28,069 nucleotides of DNA from Paraktedonobacter sp964250225 (GCA_964250225.1 CAXUEY010000076.1:1-28069); one strand, 5' to 3'; counted from the stretch's first letter, positions 8,374-15,981 are shown. Notes: generated by a model not told the origin, from the letters alone. Numbers and translations are program-made.

Positions 8374-9360
8374 ATGCCTGAATTGCCAGAAGTTGAATTT
8401 ACTGCGCGCCAGTTGCGCGAACATGTGCTTGGGGCTACGATCCGCGAAGTGCAGGTCTTCTGGGAGCGCACTGTTGCCTATCCCGACGAACCGACCTTTC
8501 GCGCGTTGAGCGTGGGACAGCGTATTCTGCGCGTGCGGCGGCGCGGCAAATATCTGCTCTTTGACCTGGGGCGTGCTGATGAGCCTGAGTTACTGATGAC
8601 CGTCCATCGGCGTATGACCGGCAATCTCTATTTGTTGCCGCCGGGTTGGGCCATCAATACACAGGCGCGCGCGGAGAATCCCACGCTCTGGCAGACGAGA
8701 GGACCAGATTTCGTGTACGCCACATCAAGCCCGCGTGAGGCTGCGGTGCTGGTGCGCGAGGCAGAGGCGAGCTACTATGAACCGGCGCAACTCTCCCATT
8801 GTCGTGTCTGCTTTGACCTGGCCGATGGTCGGCGTCTGCTCTTTACCGACGCGCGCAAATTTGGGCGCATCGAGCTCTGGCCAGCTGAACGCGAAGATGA
8901 GGCGTTGGCCGGTCTTGGCCCTGAACCGCTGAGCGCTGAGTTTACCGTCGAAGTACTGGCCCGCTCGCTGGCGGGACGCAAGGGAGCGGCGAAAGTGGCG
9001 CTGTTGGATCAGCAAATTGTCGCGGGCCTGGGCAACATCTACGCCGACGAAGCGCTGTACTACGCCAGCATCCATCCCCTGCGTCCGGCGAACACACTCA
9101 GCGAGGTGGAACTGACGCAACTACACGCCGGCATTGTCTCTGTGCTCACGAAAGGCATCGAGTACGGTGGCACGACCTTTAGCGGCTATCGCGGCCTGCG
9201 TGGAGAGTTGGGCGAGAACTATGAGCACCTCAAGGCCTATTTTAAAGCGGGCGATATCAAGCTCTGTACGCGTTGTGGCAGTCAGGCCGTCAGCCAGGTG
9301 ATCGCTCAGCGCACCGCCCATTTTTGTCCACAGTGCCAGCGCTTGCCCACAGTGCAGTAA
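8374..9360 (+). CDS. mutM: Formamidopyrimidine-DNA glycosylase (Fpg/MutM)
   Basis: Base-excision repair enzyme that removes 8-oxoguanine and formamidopyrimidines and nicks the strand. The N-terminus MPELPEVE supplies the catalytic Pro2 and Glu3; Lys59 (RRGKYLLF) and the C-terminal zinc finger with Cys298, Cys301, Cys318, Cys321 and Arg313 are all present, as is the helix-two-turn-helix part around GLGNIYADEALY. At 328 residues it is longer than the usual ~270: an extra stretch of about 45 residues lies between VHRRMTGNLYLLP and LADGRRLLFTDARKFG (roughly 94-148). ACGAGG stands about 12 bases before ATG 8374. The gene converges with the lipoprotein gene, 13 bases between stops. Confidence 0.95.
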   Translation: MPELPEVEFTARQLREHVLGATIREVQVFWERTVAYPDEPTFRALSVGQRILRVRRRGKYLLFDLGRADEPELLMTVHRRMTGNLYLLPPGWAINTQARAENPTLWQTRGPDFVYATSSPREAAVLVREAEASYYEPAQLSHCRVCFDLADGRRLLFTDARKFGRIELWPAEREDEALAGLGPEPLSAEFTVEVLARSLAGRKGAAKVALLDQQIVAGLGNIYADEALYYASIHPLRPANTLSEVELTQLHAGIVSVLTKGIEYGGTTFSGYRGLRGELGENYEHLKAYFKAGDIKLCTRCGSQAVSQVIAQRTAHFCPQCQRLPTVQ

Positions 9361-9372
9361 GACTCCCAGGTG

Positions 9373-9388
9373 TTTACACAGGTGTAAA
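9373..9388. repeat. Short perfect palindrome between mutM and the lipoprotein gene
   Basis: TTTACAC-AG-GTGTAAA is a perfect 7-bp inverted repeat with a 2-base centre that includes the stop codon of the minus-strand lipoprotein gene. An A-run follows on the plus strand. It may help end transcription of the convergent pair, but the loop is very short; a protein-binding site is the other option. Confidence 0.3.
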
Positions 9389-9853
9389 AAAGGCTTGCGA
9401 GCATTGTACAGGCCCTCCATGTGGCAGCCCGGAAAAGGTCACATCGACAGTGGCGGGTACTTTGGCGGGTTGCTGGCCGCGCAAAGCCAGGGTGAACGAG
9501 ACATAGCCGCCCGCGTCGCTGGTCGCCTGACCCAGGCCGAGGTCGCCGTACTGGAAATGCACCGTGGCGGTGGCTGTCATGCCACTTGCCCCGCTCGCGT
9601 CGTGAGTCGTGAGTCGGGCGTAGATCTGGATGGTCGAGTCGGGGCCGGGCGCGTTATTCGAGGACCAGGCTCCGCAGCGATAGGGTGGCACGGTTGGAAT
9701 CGGCGTAATATACGACTGAAAGGCTGGATTGATCGTGGCCACGGCTTGAGGCTGGGCCGCGTTGACCGACGAGCCACCGCAAGCTGCCAGCCCTGAGAGC
9801 AGGATCAGAGCAGCCAGCCAGAAGAACAGGGTACGCGAAATATTTGTGCACAT
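9374..9853 (-). CDS. Secreted lipoprotein, Ig-like fold possible
   Basis: 159 residues with a typical lipoprotein signal: a hydrophobic stretch (FFWLAALILLSG) ending in the lipobox LAAC, so the mature protein would start at that Cys (about residue 25) and be lipid-anchored outside the membrane. The mature part is rich in Thr, Ala and Gly. The stretch from MTATATVHFQYGDLG to PATVDVTFSG alternates like a beta-sandwich, suggesting a single Ig-like domain for surface interactions (inference). ATG 9853 is preferred over TTG 9880, as it places the charged residues directly before the hydrophobic core. An extended -10 element (TGATATACT on the minus strand, 9977-9985) lies about 125 bases upstream. 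No specific function is recognised. Confidence 0.72.
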   Translation of the reverse strand: MCTNISRTLFFWLAALILLSGLAACGGSSVNAAQPQAVATINPAFQSYITPIPTVPPYRCGAWSSNNAPGPDSTIQIYARLTTHDASGASGMTATATVHFQYGDLGLGQATSDAGGYVSFTLALRGQQPAKVPATVDVTFSGLPHGGPVQCSQAFFTPV

Positions 9854-10128
9854 GCTTTCAAACCATCCCCCATCTACCAATCAGGCTAAAAGTACTAAGC
9901 GCCTCAGCCCACGTAGCAGGCGGGTCGAGGCACCTTTACTTGTAAAGAAGCAAGGACTATTTGGAGTTCTCAGTACAGTATATCATAGGGAACTATACTT
10001 GCGGTAATTCCCCGACGAGAGAGAACAGGAGTCCAATGCTTGCTTGCCCGCGCCTGTGAACTATGCTAGACTGGGGCCGATTGAAGGATCTCTAATACCT
10101 TCCCCAAACTAGTAAGGACCAGATTCCC

Positions 10129-10968
10129 GTGAATCATGACGCGAAAGAGCAGTTAGAATGGCTTGGGCAGCTCCTGAGCCAGGATATATTTGCGCACAAC
10201 CAGACAAAAAACGATCTCGCGCAGAGAGTCAGTGAGTCGGGCAGCTCTCCCACCACGGAAGAGGTGTCTTCGGCGCGGATTGAGATTCGTCCCGATCCAG
10301 CGCGTGAGCGGCGTAAAGGTGTGCCGGAGGTGATCTTCGGCGAAACCAAAGTAACCGCGCAGGTGATAGCGATGGCCCACGGTCTGTTAACAGGCAGCGG
10401 GCGGGCGATCATCAGCCGGGTGCAGCCTGAAACCCTTGTGGCGCTGCGCCAGGAATTTCAGGGGTATACACTACGTATACGCGAGTCATCGCGCGCGCTG
10501 GTGATCTACCAGCCGGGCTATGTACGCGCGTCCACAGGCGGACGCGTGGGGGTGCTCAGCGCTGGAACCTCTGATATTCCGGTGGCTGAGGAAGCCGCGT
10601 TGATCGCCGAGGAGATGGGCTGCCAGGTCACGTGCATCTACGATGTGGGTGTGGCCGGTCTGCACCGTTTGCTAGAGCCTTTGCGCGACCTGCTCGCCAG
10701 TGGCGTGGATGTCATCATTGTCGCGGCTGGTATGGATGGTGCGTTGCCGTCTGTCGTGGCGGGGCTGGTCCCCGTTCCGGTGATCGGGCTGCCCACCTCG
10801 GTTGGCTACGGTCTGGGGGGTAACGGCCTCGCCGCCTTGCTCTCGATGCTGCAAACCTGCGCTCCGGGTCTCTCTGTCGTCAACATTGATAATGGCGTCG
10901 GTGCCGGTAGCACGGCTGCGCTGATCGCAAACCGTGTGGCACTGGCGGCTGAACATCGCTCCCCGTAG
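10129..10968 (+). CDS. larB: LarB, pyridinium-3,5-biscarboxylic acid mononucleotide synthase
   Basis: 279 residues. LarB carboxylates nicotinic acid adenine dinucleotide in the first step of nickel-pincer cofactor synthesis, used by lactate racemase and other LarA-type enzymes. The C-terminal half (residues ~125-275) is the PurE-like carboxylase fold: GRVGVLSAGTSDIPVAEEAA, YDVGVAGLHRLL, VIIVAAGMDGALPSVVAGL, PVIGLPTSVGYG and NIDNGVGAGSTAAL are all strong LarB signatures. The start is GTG 10129 with AAGGA 11 bases upstream. No larC, larE or larA is adjacent, so the rest of the pathway must lie elsewhere. A weak promoter candidate is TTGCTT (10040-10045) and TATGCT (10062-10067). Confidence 0.92.
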   Translation: MNHDAKEQLEWLGQLLSQDIFAHNQTKNDLAQRVSESGSSPTTEEVSSARIEIRPDPARERRKGVPEVIFGETKVTAQVIAMAHGLLTGSGRAIISRVQPETLVALRQEFQGYTLRIRESSRALVIYQPGYVRASTGGRVGVLSAGTSDIPVAEEAALIAEEMGCQVTCIYDVGVAGLHRLLEPLRDLLASGVDVIIVAAGMDGALPSVVAGLVPVPVIGLPTSVGYGLGGNGLAALLSMLQTCAPGLSVVNIDNGVGAGSTAALIANRVALAAEHRSP

Positions 10969-11060
10969 GGACGCAACGGGATGTTCTGAGGATGAGAATG
11001 TCTCACCGCTTGGTTGTTGGGTTTATGTGGTTAAGAAGTTACAGAAGGGCGGGACTTTCT

Positions 11061-11357
11061 ATGGCGAATCAGAAGCGTGGGCCGGAGCCGGGATCTCAGA
11101 AGGCCAAACGCGGGGGTCAGGCTGTGCGTGCGAAATATGGCCCCGAATTCTATTCCAAAATTGGCAAGAAGGGCGGCGACAGTGTCAAGGAGAAGCGTGG
11201 CCAACGGTTTTATGCAGAGATTGGCAAAAAAGGCGGTGAAGCGACCAAGCGCCATCTGGGATCAGAATTCTATTCCAAAATTGGCAAGAAGGGCGGCGAG
11301 CACAGTCGCTTAAACCCACTTGAACCACCCACACTCGAAATACCCACACAGGATTAA
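11061..11357 (+). CDS. KGG-repeat stress protein (GsiB-like)
   Basis: 98 residues, very hydrophilic, rich in Lys and Gly. It contains three copies of a ~20-residue repeat ending in IGKKGG (YGPEFYSKIGKKGG, RGQRFYAEIGKKGG, LGSEFYSKIGKKGG), plus a leading degenerate KRGGQAV copy. This is the KGG stress-induced acidophilic repeat family known from GsiB and YciG, small disordered proteins made under stress. ATG 11061 is chosen over 10992 because MANQKRGPEPG is the usual family start and AAGGGCGGG lies upstream. Repeats one and three share an exact 35-bp DNA match. A bidirectional terminator follows directly. Confidence 0.85.
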   Translation: MANQKRGPEPGSQKAKRGGQAVRAKYGPEFYSKIGKKGGDSVKEKRGQRFYAEIGKKGGEATKRHLGSEFYSKIGKKGGEHSRLNPLEPPTLEIPTQD

Positions 11358-11363
11358 TTTCAT

Positions 11364-11430
11364 GTTGAAAAAGGGTCGGCTCAGTGAAACAGCTTTAATA
11401 GATGTTTCACCGGGCTGATCCTTTTTCAAC
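11364..11430. terminator. Bidirectional terminator between the KGG gene and ftsZ
   Basis: A long inverted repeat: GTTGAAAAAGG (11364-11374) pairs with CCTTTTTCAAC (11420-11430), and inside it GTGAAACA pairs with TGTTTCAC around an 11-base loop, with further pairs (GGC with GCC-type) between. Read in either direction the inner stem is followed by CCTTTTTC, giving a T-run. It lies 6 bases after the KGG gene stop and 1 base from the ftsZ stop. Confidence 0.8.
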
Positions 11431-11431
11431 G

Positions 11432-13135
11432 CTAATCAAATCTTCTCAGGAAAGGTGGCATTTCCACTTCCGCAGCTTCATCGTCCGGTAAGTCGTTGCG
11501 CCTATTTTCCTGACGGCGTCCCATGCTGCGCAGGCCCCGCAGATCATCCAGGCTGCGCTGTGGGCGAGCGAGCGGCCTGCTGGTCCTATCCACATATCTT
11601 GTCGACTGTACGGATGGCTCAGCAACCGGTTCAGGCACGGGCCTTTCCTGGGGGCCGGGTCCGCCAGGGTGTGGTCTGGGAGCTGGTGGCTGAGCAGGAG
11701 CCGGGTTACCGCGTCTGGCGACCTGGCGAGGATAGTCTGTGCCTGGCTGCTGCGGCTGGGATGGTTGCTGTCTGGGTGCCTGGCCGCTGGACCCTGCTGA
11801 CTGACCAGATGCGGACCCATTGGCTCGTGGCGTCTGACCACTCAACCTGGCGACCTGGCCGGGATAACCGGCGTTGCTGCTGCTCCGAGGTGTGGCGGGT
11901 TGCTGCTGCTCCACGCGTGTAGGTGGGGCCTGCAAGGTGGGTGCCTCGGCCATACCAGCCGCGATCAGCGTCACGCGAATCATATCCTGCAACGATGGGT
12001 CGATCACTGCGCCAAAGGTGATATCCGCTGCATCGTGGATTGCGCTCCCGATTTGCTCGGCCACCTCGTTCACCTCGAAGAGCGTCATATCCTCGCCGCC
12101 GCTGATATTAAAGAGCACACGCTGCGCGCCGCGAATAGAGACATTCAGGAAACCGCCGGCTATCGCCTCTTCAGCCGCTCGTTGAGCGCGGTTGCGTCCC
12201 TGGCCCTGTCCGATGCTCATCAGCGCGGTGCCAGCCTCACGCATGACGCTGCGCACGTCAGCGAAATCGACATTGACCAGGCCTGGTACATTGATGACCT
12301 CGGCGATACCCTGTACACCCTGGCGCAGCACATCATCCGCAACCTTGAACGACTCAGAGAGCGTGCGTTCACGTCCGATGATCGCGAGCAGCCGATCATT
12401 GGGAACCGTGATAATCGCGTCCACTTCCGCGCAAAGAGCCGCCAGCCCTTCTTCCGCTGCGCGCCGCCTGCGTGTTCCCTCGAATGAAAAGGGCAGCGTG
12501 ACGATACCGACGGCCAGCGCTCCCATTTTGCGCGCGATAGAGGCCACCACTGGAGCGCCACCGGTGCCGGTCCCACCGCCCATACCAGCGGCGATAAAGA
12601 CCAGATCGGCATCGCCCAGCGCGGCCCGAATCTCCGCCGCGCTCTCCATCGCTGCGCGCGCGCCAACAGCCGCCTGACCACCCGCGCCCAGCCCTTTGGT
12701 ATAGTGCTCGCCCAGGCAAATGCGCTCCGGCGCCTCGCAGAGCGCAAGCACCTGCGCGTCCGTGTTCATCGCAATAAAGCGTACCCCACGCACACGTGTA
12801 TCAATCATGCGGTTCACCGCGTTCATGCCAGCGCCACCGACGCCGACTACCACAATATCAACCTGGCTCTCCGCCTCCTCAAACTCATCGTAGGACATCT
12901 GCGCGGACACGGCGTCATCACCGGTATCACGCTGGTCTCGTTCCCAGTCGGAGCCTCGCTGTCCCTCCTGCCACCTCATATCCTCTCCCTCCACCTCGTG
13001 CCGAAGGACGGCCCACTGGTCATCTTGCTCAGCGTACTCATCCGCTTTGGGGCGAGCCATCCCTGACCGTTGTCGCGGGCTCTGCTCGCGTTTGTTTGCG
13101 TCCTCGTGGAATTTTGACTGCATACGCCCCCCCAT
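11432..13135 (-). CDS. ftsZ: Cell division protein FtsZ with long terminal extensions
   Basis: 567 residues. The tubulin-like GTPase core (about 92-397) forms the division ring. It has VVVGVGGAGMNAVNRM, the GTP-binding GMGGGTGTG (186-192 region) and the T7-loop NVDFAD (288-293) with the catalytic Asp residues, so it should be active. The polar N-terminal extension of ~90 residues is unusual; most FtsZ have 10-30. A ~150-residue Gln/Pro/Ser-rich linker leads to the conserved C-terminal peptide EVEMPPFLRRF, which binds FtsA/SepF-type anchors. ATG 13135 has AGGA 8 bases upstream; ATG 13123 (four residues in) is also possible. It stands alone, away from a dcw cluster. Confidence 0.95.
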   Translation of the reverse strand: MGGRMQSKFHEDANKREQSPRQRSGMARPKADEYAEQDDQWAVLRHEVEGEDMRWQEGQRGSDWERDQRDTGDDAVSAQMSYDEFEEAESQVDIVVVGVGGAGMNAVNRMIDTRVRGVRFIAMNTDAQVLALCEAPERICLGEHYTKGLGAGGQAAVGARAAMESAAEIRAALGDADLVFIAAGMGGGTGTGGAPVVASIARKMGALAVGIVTLPFSFEGTRRRRAAEEGLAALCAEVDAIITVPNDRLLAIIGRERTLSESFKVADDVLRQGVQGIAEVINVPGLVNVDFADVRSVMREAGTALMSIGQGQGRNRAQRAAEEAIAGGFLNVSIRGAQRVLFNISGGEDMTLFEVNEVAEQIGSAIHDAADITFGAVIDPSLQDMIRVTLIAAGMAEAPTLQAPPTRVEQQQPATPRSSSNAGYPGQVARLSGQTPRANGSASGQSAGSSGQAPRQQPSQPQQPGTDYPRQVARRGNPAPAQPPAPRPHPGGPGPQERPVPEPVAEPSVQSTRYVDRTSRPLARPQRSLDDLRGLRSMGRRQENRRNDLPDDEAAEVEMPPFLRRFD

Positions 13136-13380
13136 TTTTCTTATCCTGCCCAGAGCATCCCGGAGACACCAGGTAGTTGCCCTGCTTGCGCATGTGTACG
13201 CGGCGGATGGCATCTATCCGCATTGTAGCAAAGGTGTCAAGCGTGTTCCTTATGGCGCAAGATTGCTCAAGAAGATGATTGCTCACTCTCTACACCTATG
13301 AACGGATCGGCCACGCAAAATGATACATGGTGGGTAGAAATGGAGCTTTTTCTCGCGCGTTCGGGTCGAACACAAAGAAG

Positions 13381-13422
13381 AACCTGCAAGAGCACAATAG
13401 TCTTCGTTTTCTCTTGCAGGTT
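13381..13422 (-). terminator. Terminator of the small lysine-rich gene
   Basis: AACCTGCAAGAG (13381-13392) and CTCTTGCAGGTT (13411-13422) form a perfect 12-bp stem with an 18-base loop. On the minus strand CTTCTTTGTG follows. It lies 45 bases after the stop of the 38-residue gene. Confidence 0.65.
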
Positions 13423-13467
13423 CCTTACTGAAAAACGCGCACCGGCAGCGTTTCAAACAACCCCTGG

Positions 13468-13584
13468 TTATAGGGATTTGCTCGCTTTGGCGGCCTTTTT
13501 CTCACGGGCCGCCTCCTTTTTTTGTTTGTTGGACTTCGGTGGGGCCTTCAGTTCTTTTTTTTGTTTCTGGTCTTTATTCGCCAT
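13468..13584 (-). CDS. Small lysine/alanine-rich basic protein (38 residues)
   Basis: A short ORF from ATG 13584 to TAA 13468, starting MANKDQKQKKELKAPPKS and continuing with KKEAAREKKAAKAS. It is almost wholly Lys, Ala, Glu and Gln and predicted to be helical or disordered, possibly nucleic-acid binding (inference). Support for being real: AGGG 9 bases before the ATG, a strong terminator just downstream, and codon-level order in the Lys/Glu/Ala pattern. It is not recognised as a named family. The opposite strand shows a longer open frame, but that frame encodes an implausible Phe/Cys-rich peptide. Confidence 0.6.
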   Translation of the reverse strand: MANKDQKQKKELKAPPKSNKQKKEAAREKKAAKASKSL

Positions 13585-13733
13585 GGAAATAAACCCTGCC
13601 TTTCAAACTGCATGCATACATGCTGGTTACAAGGACGTTACTGGAAGGGCTGTGGCACTAGCCTTTTGTCCCTCCTGTGATGTATTTTATCAGATTTTTC
13701 AAGAGGGGGATAGAGGCTGGGTTTTGCCTTTAC

Positions 13734-14174
13734 TCAACCGTAGCGTTGTTGGCGTTCCAGGTGCCGCTCTTCAAAAGAGGCCAGGGCGTGGGTAATCATG
13801 CGAATAACGTTGCCAATCTCCATTGGCTTGCGCAGGGGATAGATGCCGCGTTTGTGCAATTCCTCGGTTGGTAGGGTGGCACTCATCATAATAGCCGGTA
13901 CGCCTCTGGCCTCCTCCATACTTTGGAAATGGTCATACAACTCGACGCCGTTCATGCCAGGCAAGCGGTAGTCCAGCAGAAAAAGGCACGGATGGATGTG
14001 CGGCACGATCTCCAGAGCGGCTGGCCCACTGGAGACAACTGTTGCGGTATAGGGAGTCTCCTCCTCAATCAACTGCTGCAAGAATACTCCAATCGCGGCA
14101 TCATCTTCGACGATCAGGATACATGGATTCGTTTGTACATGCCCGGCGGCGGGTGGGATGACGTTGTATGGCAT
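13734..14174 (-). CDS. Stand-alone response-regulator receiver protein (CheY-like)
   Basis: 146 residues with one receiver domain and no output domain. Seen are the acidic pair in VEDD (24-25), the phospho-acceptor Asp68 in LLDYRLPG, Ser98/Thr100 in MSAT, and Lys116 in LRKPM, so phosphorylation should work. It probably acts by protein contact or in a phosphorelay; no histidine kinase is in the window. The ribosome site AAAGGAGG is 5 bases before ATG 14174 and only 2 before ATG 14177, so 14174 is preferred. The promoter candidate lies at 14218-14245. Confidence 0.88.
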   Translation of the reverse strand: MPYNVIPPAAGHVQTNPCILIVEDDAAIGVFLQQLIEEETPYTATVVSSGPAALEIVPHIHPCLFLLDYRLPGMNGVELYDHFQSMEEARGVPAIMMSATLPTEELHKRGIYPLRKPMEIGNVIRMITHALASFEERHLERQQRYG

Positions 14175-14217
14175 CATCGCCTCCTTTCTATGTCACAAAT
14201 GATCAGCTTCTTATCAT

Positions 14218-14245
14218 TTTATAAGACCACTATATTGTAGTGTAA
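14218..14245 (-). promoter_or_regulatory. Promoter with operator-like palindrome for the receiver gene
   Basis: On the minus strand TTACAC (14240-14245) and TATAAA (14218-14223) are 16 bases apart. The spacer and the -35 overlap the palindrome CACTA-TATTG-TAGTG (14228-14242), which could be a repressor site. No gene was found in the rest of this gap (14246-14476). Confidence 0.45.
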
Positions 14246-14476
14246 CGGTTCGCAAAAGGGATTGGTGACAGCGAAGTACCCGCTGCCAGTCTTTAGAAGC
14301 TTCATTCAGAATGGAGCAGTGATCTTTTTCTTTTTAACCTACTTATAGTATCACGATAGATAAGAAGAAACTGTTTCGCTTGCTTAACGTTCTGGTAGAT
14401 CGAGCCAGGGAGATGAAATGTCTGGCGCATATGTCTCAAAACGCTCTAGCAAGCGGTTTGACTGTGCATCCCGTGA

Positions 14477-14785
14477 TCAGGCCGCGCCAGGTTGGTAGAT
14501 GAGAACGACGACGCCTTGCTCTAGTGTCTTCGTCGTGACCAGTTTCAGGGTCGTCTTTTCGCTCTGCCGAAACAAAAGCTTGCCGGAGCCAACGAGGAGG
14601 GGGTGAATCCACAGACGCAACTCATCCAGCAAGTGGTGCTCCAACAAGGTCTGCCCCACTATATTTGAGAGACATGTTTCTTTACCTCTTTCTCTTCTGG
14701 CAGAGAATCTCTGCCTGTCTATGCAGCAATCATCTGCAATCTTGTACATGGCCTCCGAGGATCAGTAGAAACCGCCATACTTCAT
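14477..14785 (-). pseudogene. Remnant of a RibD/dihydrofolate reductase-like protein gene
   Basis: The last ~55 codons before the stop at 14477 encode VGQTLLEHHLLDELRLWIHPLLVGSGKLLF and the matching end, the C-terminal part of the YyaP/RibD-C reductase family, which normally runs to about 180 residues. The original start seems to survive at ATG 14785 with a good ribosome site (AAGGAG), but it reads only MKYGGFY before a stop. The middle of the protein, about 100 residues with the NADPH site, is missing and the frame is broken. It was probably regulated by the neighbouring MarR, whose operator lies directly upstream. Re-initiation at ATG 14749 (90 codons) could give a fragment without likely function. 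Confidence 0.8.
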
Positions 14786-14801
14786 AGCCGAACTCCTTCC
14801 T

Positions 14802-14831
14802 GTCTGATACGGGTATATACCCGCATCAGAC
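14802..14831. promoter_or_regulatory. 30-bp palindromic operator, MarR-type
   Basis: GTCTGAT-A-CGGGTATATACCCG-C-ATCAGAC, with only one non-matching base pair. It lies between marR and the reductase remnant. Fourteen bases of it (GTATATACCCGCAT) recur exactly inside the marR promoter at 15269-15282, which ties the site to the MarR protein. Confidence 0.75.
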
Positions 14832-14838
14832 AAAAAAA

Positions 14839-15261
14839 TTAAATGCTCATTTCTTCCAATTGAGAAAGCAGCATCTTCAGCCGGTTCAGTTGATCCTGTC
14901 CGAGAGTATCTGCAACGGCTGTCTGGGCCTTTTGCCACAAAGGATTGGCGAGAGAAGCCGCTTCACGTCCCTTCTGGGTGACATGCGCGGTATGCTCTCG
15001 TCGGTCGCTTCCTCTGCTCAGAGAGATCAACCCGTCGCGCGCGAGAATACGCAAGTTTCTTCCGATGGTCGAACGATCACTTCCCAGTGTTTGAGCCAGG
15101 TCGGAAATGCTTTTCTCAGCTTCATCCTGAAGAATGCTTTCCAGAAGCACATATTGGGTCACCTTGAGACCGCTGGGCGCAAGGACTCGCTCATAGACCT
15201 CGGTGAGCGTTTGCGCAGCGTAGCGCAAAGTGGTGCAATGACAGGGAAATGTCCTTTTCAT
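14839..15261 (-). CDS. MarR-family transcriptional regulator
   Basis: 140 residues, a typical MarR dimer subunit with winged helix: LKVTQYVLLESIL, SISDLAQTLGSDRSTIGRNLRILARDGLI as the recognition helix region, and SRGSDRREHTAHVTQKG as the wing. Two Cys at positions 7 and 9 near the start might sense oxidants or metals (inference). ATG 15261 is preferred over ATG 15282, because the predicted promoter's -10 (15268-15273) would lie inside the longer ORF; transcription would then begin at the ATG itself, giving a leaderless message. The operator overlapping this promoter implies autorepression. The downstream target is a broken reductase gene. Confidence 0.9.
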   Translation of the reverse strand: MKRTFPCHCTTLRYAAQTLTEVYERVLAPSGLKVTQYVLLESILQDEAEKSISDLAQTLGSDRSTIGRNLRILARDGLISLSRGSDRREHTAHVTQKGREAASLANPLWQKAQTAVADTLGQDQLNRLKMLLSQLEEMSI

Positions 15262-15267
15262 AATGTA

Positions 15268-15296
15268 AGTATATACCCGCATTTGGCAGATGTCAA
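15268..15296 (-). promoter_or_regulatory. marR promoter with overlapping operator half
   Basis: On the minus strand a perfect TTGACA (15291-15296), a 17-base spacer and TATACT (15268-15273). The operator 14-mer (15269-15282) covers the spacer and -10, so bound MarR should block polymerase. The predicted start falls at or within a base or two of ATG 15261. Confidence 0.78.
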
Positions 15297-15430
15297 GGGC
15301 CTGTCAGAACCGAGTACACAAAAAGGTTCCAGGAGAAGGCGGGTTCTGTCAGCCAGCTACAAAGCCAATATCCCCGCTTTCTATGGACCCTGGTTTTTGC
15401 AACGCCTACGCGCTGGTTATTGCAAAATGG

Positions 15431-15799
15431 TCAATCCCTTGTGAGCGTATTCTGCGCGAAACGCGCGAGGCGCTGGCAGCGTTTCAGCGCTCTCTCACGC
15501 TGTGCGCTGGCGGGGGTGGCTAGAAGATCGAGGGTATAGAGTTGGATCGCGGCGGCCAGCACGATCTTTTCATTGGCATCAAAGGTCGTGAGGCCCAGCG
15601 CACCCGTGGATGCTTGCATCGCATCCAGCTTGTGTTTGACTTCCTGCAGCGTCTCTTCCGCAAAGGCCACCTGGGAAGCCTGCTCCTCTGTATGTTGCAG
15701 AGCCAGCTCGAATGTTCCTAGCGCGAGCTGGGCGAGGGTGATGGTTTCCGGCGTAAAGATAAAGTACGGGACAGCGGCCGCCCGCTTCTTTCGCGTCAT
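15431..15799 (-). CDS. Hypothetical protein, helical, 122 residues
   Basis: The protein starts MTRKKRAAAVPYFIFTPETI and is almost entirely helical by composition (LAQLALGTFELALQHTEEQ, ALKRCQRLARFAQNTL). No family is recognised. ATG 15799 is chosen because the open frame further upstream (to 16213) looks non-coding, being rich in Phe, Ser and Arg; the ribosome site is weak (GAGAGG 12 bases upstream). It is cytoplasmic, with no signal or membrane segment. It lies alone on the minus strand between marR and the divergent XRE-Nudix gene. The stop at 15431 is about 150 bases from the marR region, which holds no further gene. Confidence 0.6.
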   Translation of the reverse strand: MTRKKRAAAVPYFIFTPETITLAQLALGTFELALQHTEEQASQVAFAEETLQEVKHKLDAMQASTGALGLTTFDANEKIVLAAAIQLYTLDLLATPASAQRERALKRCQRLARFAQNTLTRD

Positions 15800-15981
15800 G
15801 GAGGAAACGCCTCTCTCTGGAAATAGGCAACAGTAGATGCTATACTCAAACCAGATCGTTCTCGATCCCGCTCCAGGAAAGAGAAGAGTAGCCTGATGCG
15901 CCTTCTGTCTCCTCTCAGGCTCGATCTCTGACCAGAGTATACCCTGAGAAGCGCGCGAAAAACGGGAAACTTTGCTAAAGA

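Noticed and set aside
11455..12677. Several plus-strand open frames inside ftsZ
   Set aside because: All are antisense to a conserved FtsZ core and linker; products are Arg/Ser/Cys-rich.
13298..13795. 165-codon plus-strand open frame
   Set aside because: It runs through the terminator and is antisense to the 38-residue gene and the receiver gene end; the product has no protein-like order.
14477..14749. Functional 90-residue RibD-C protein
   Set aside because: It lacks the cofactor-binding N-terminal two thirds, and the original start is followed by an early stop, so a remnant is more likely.
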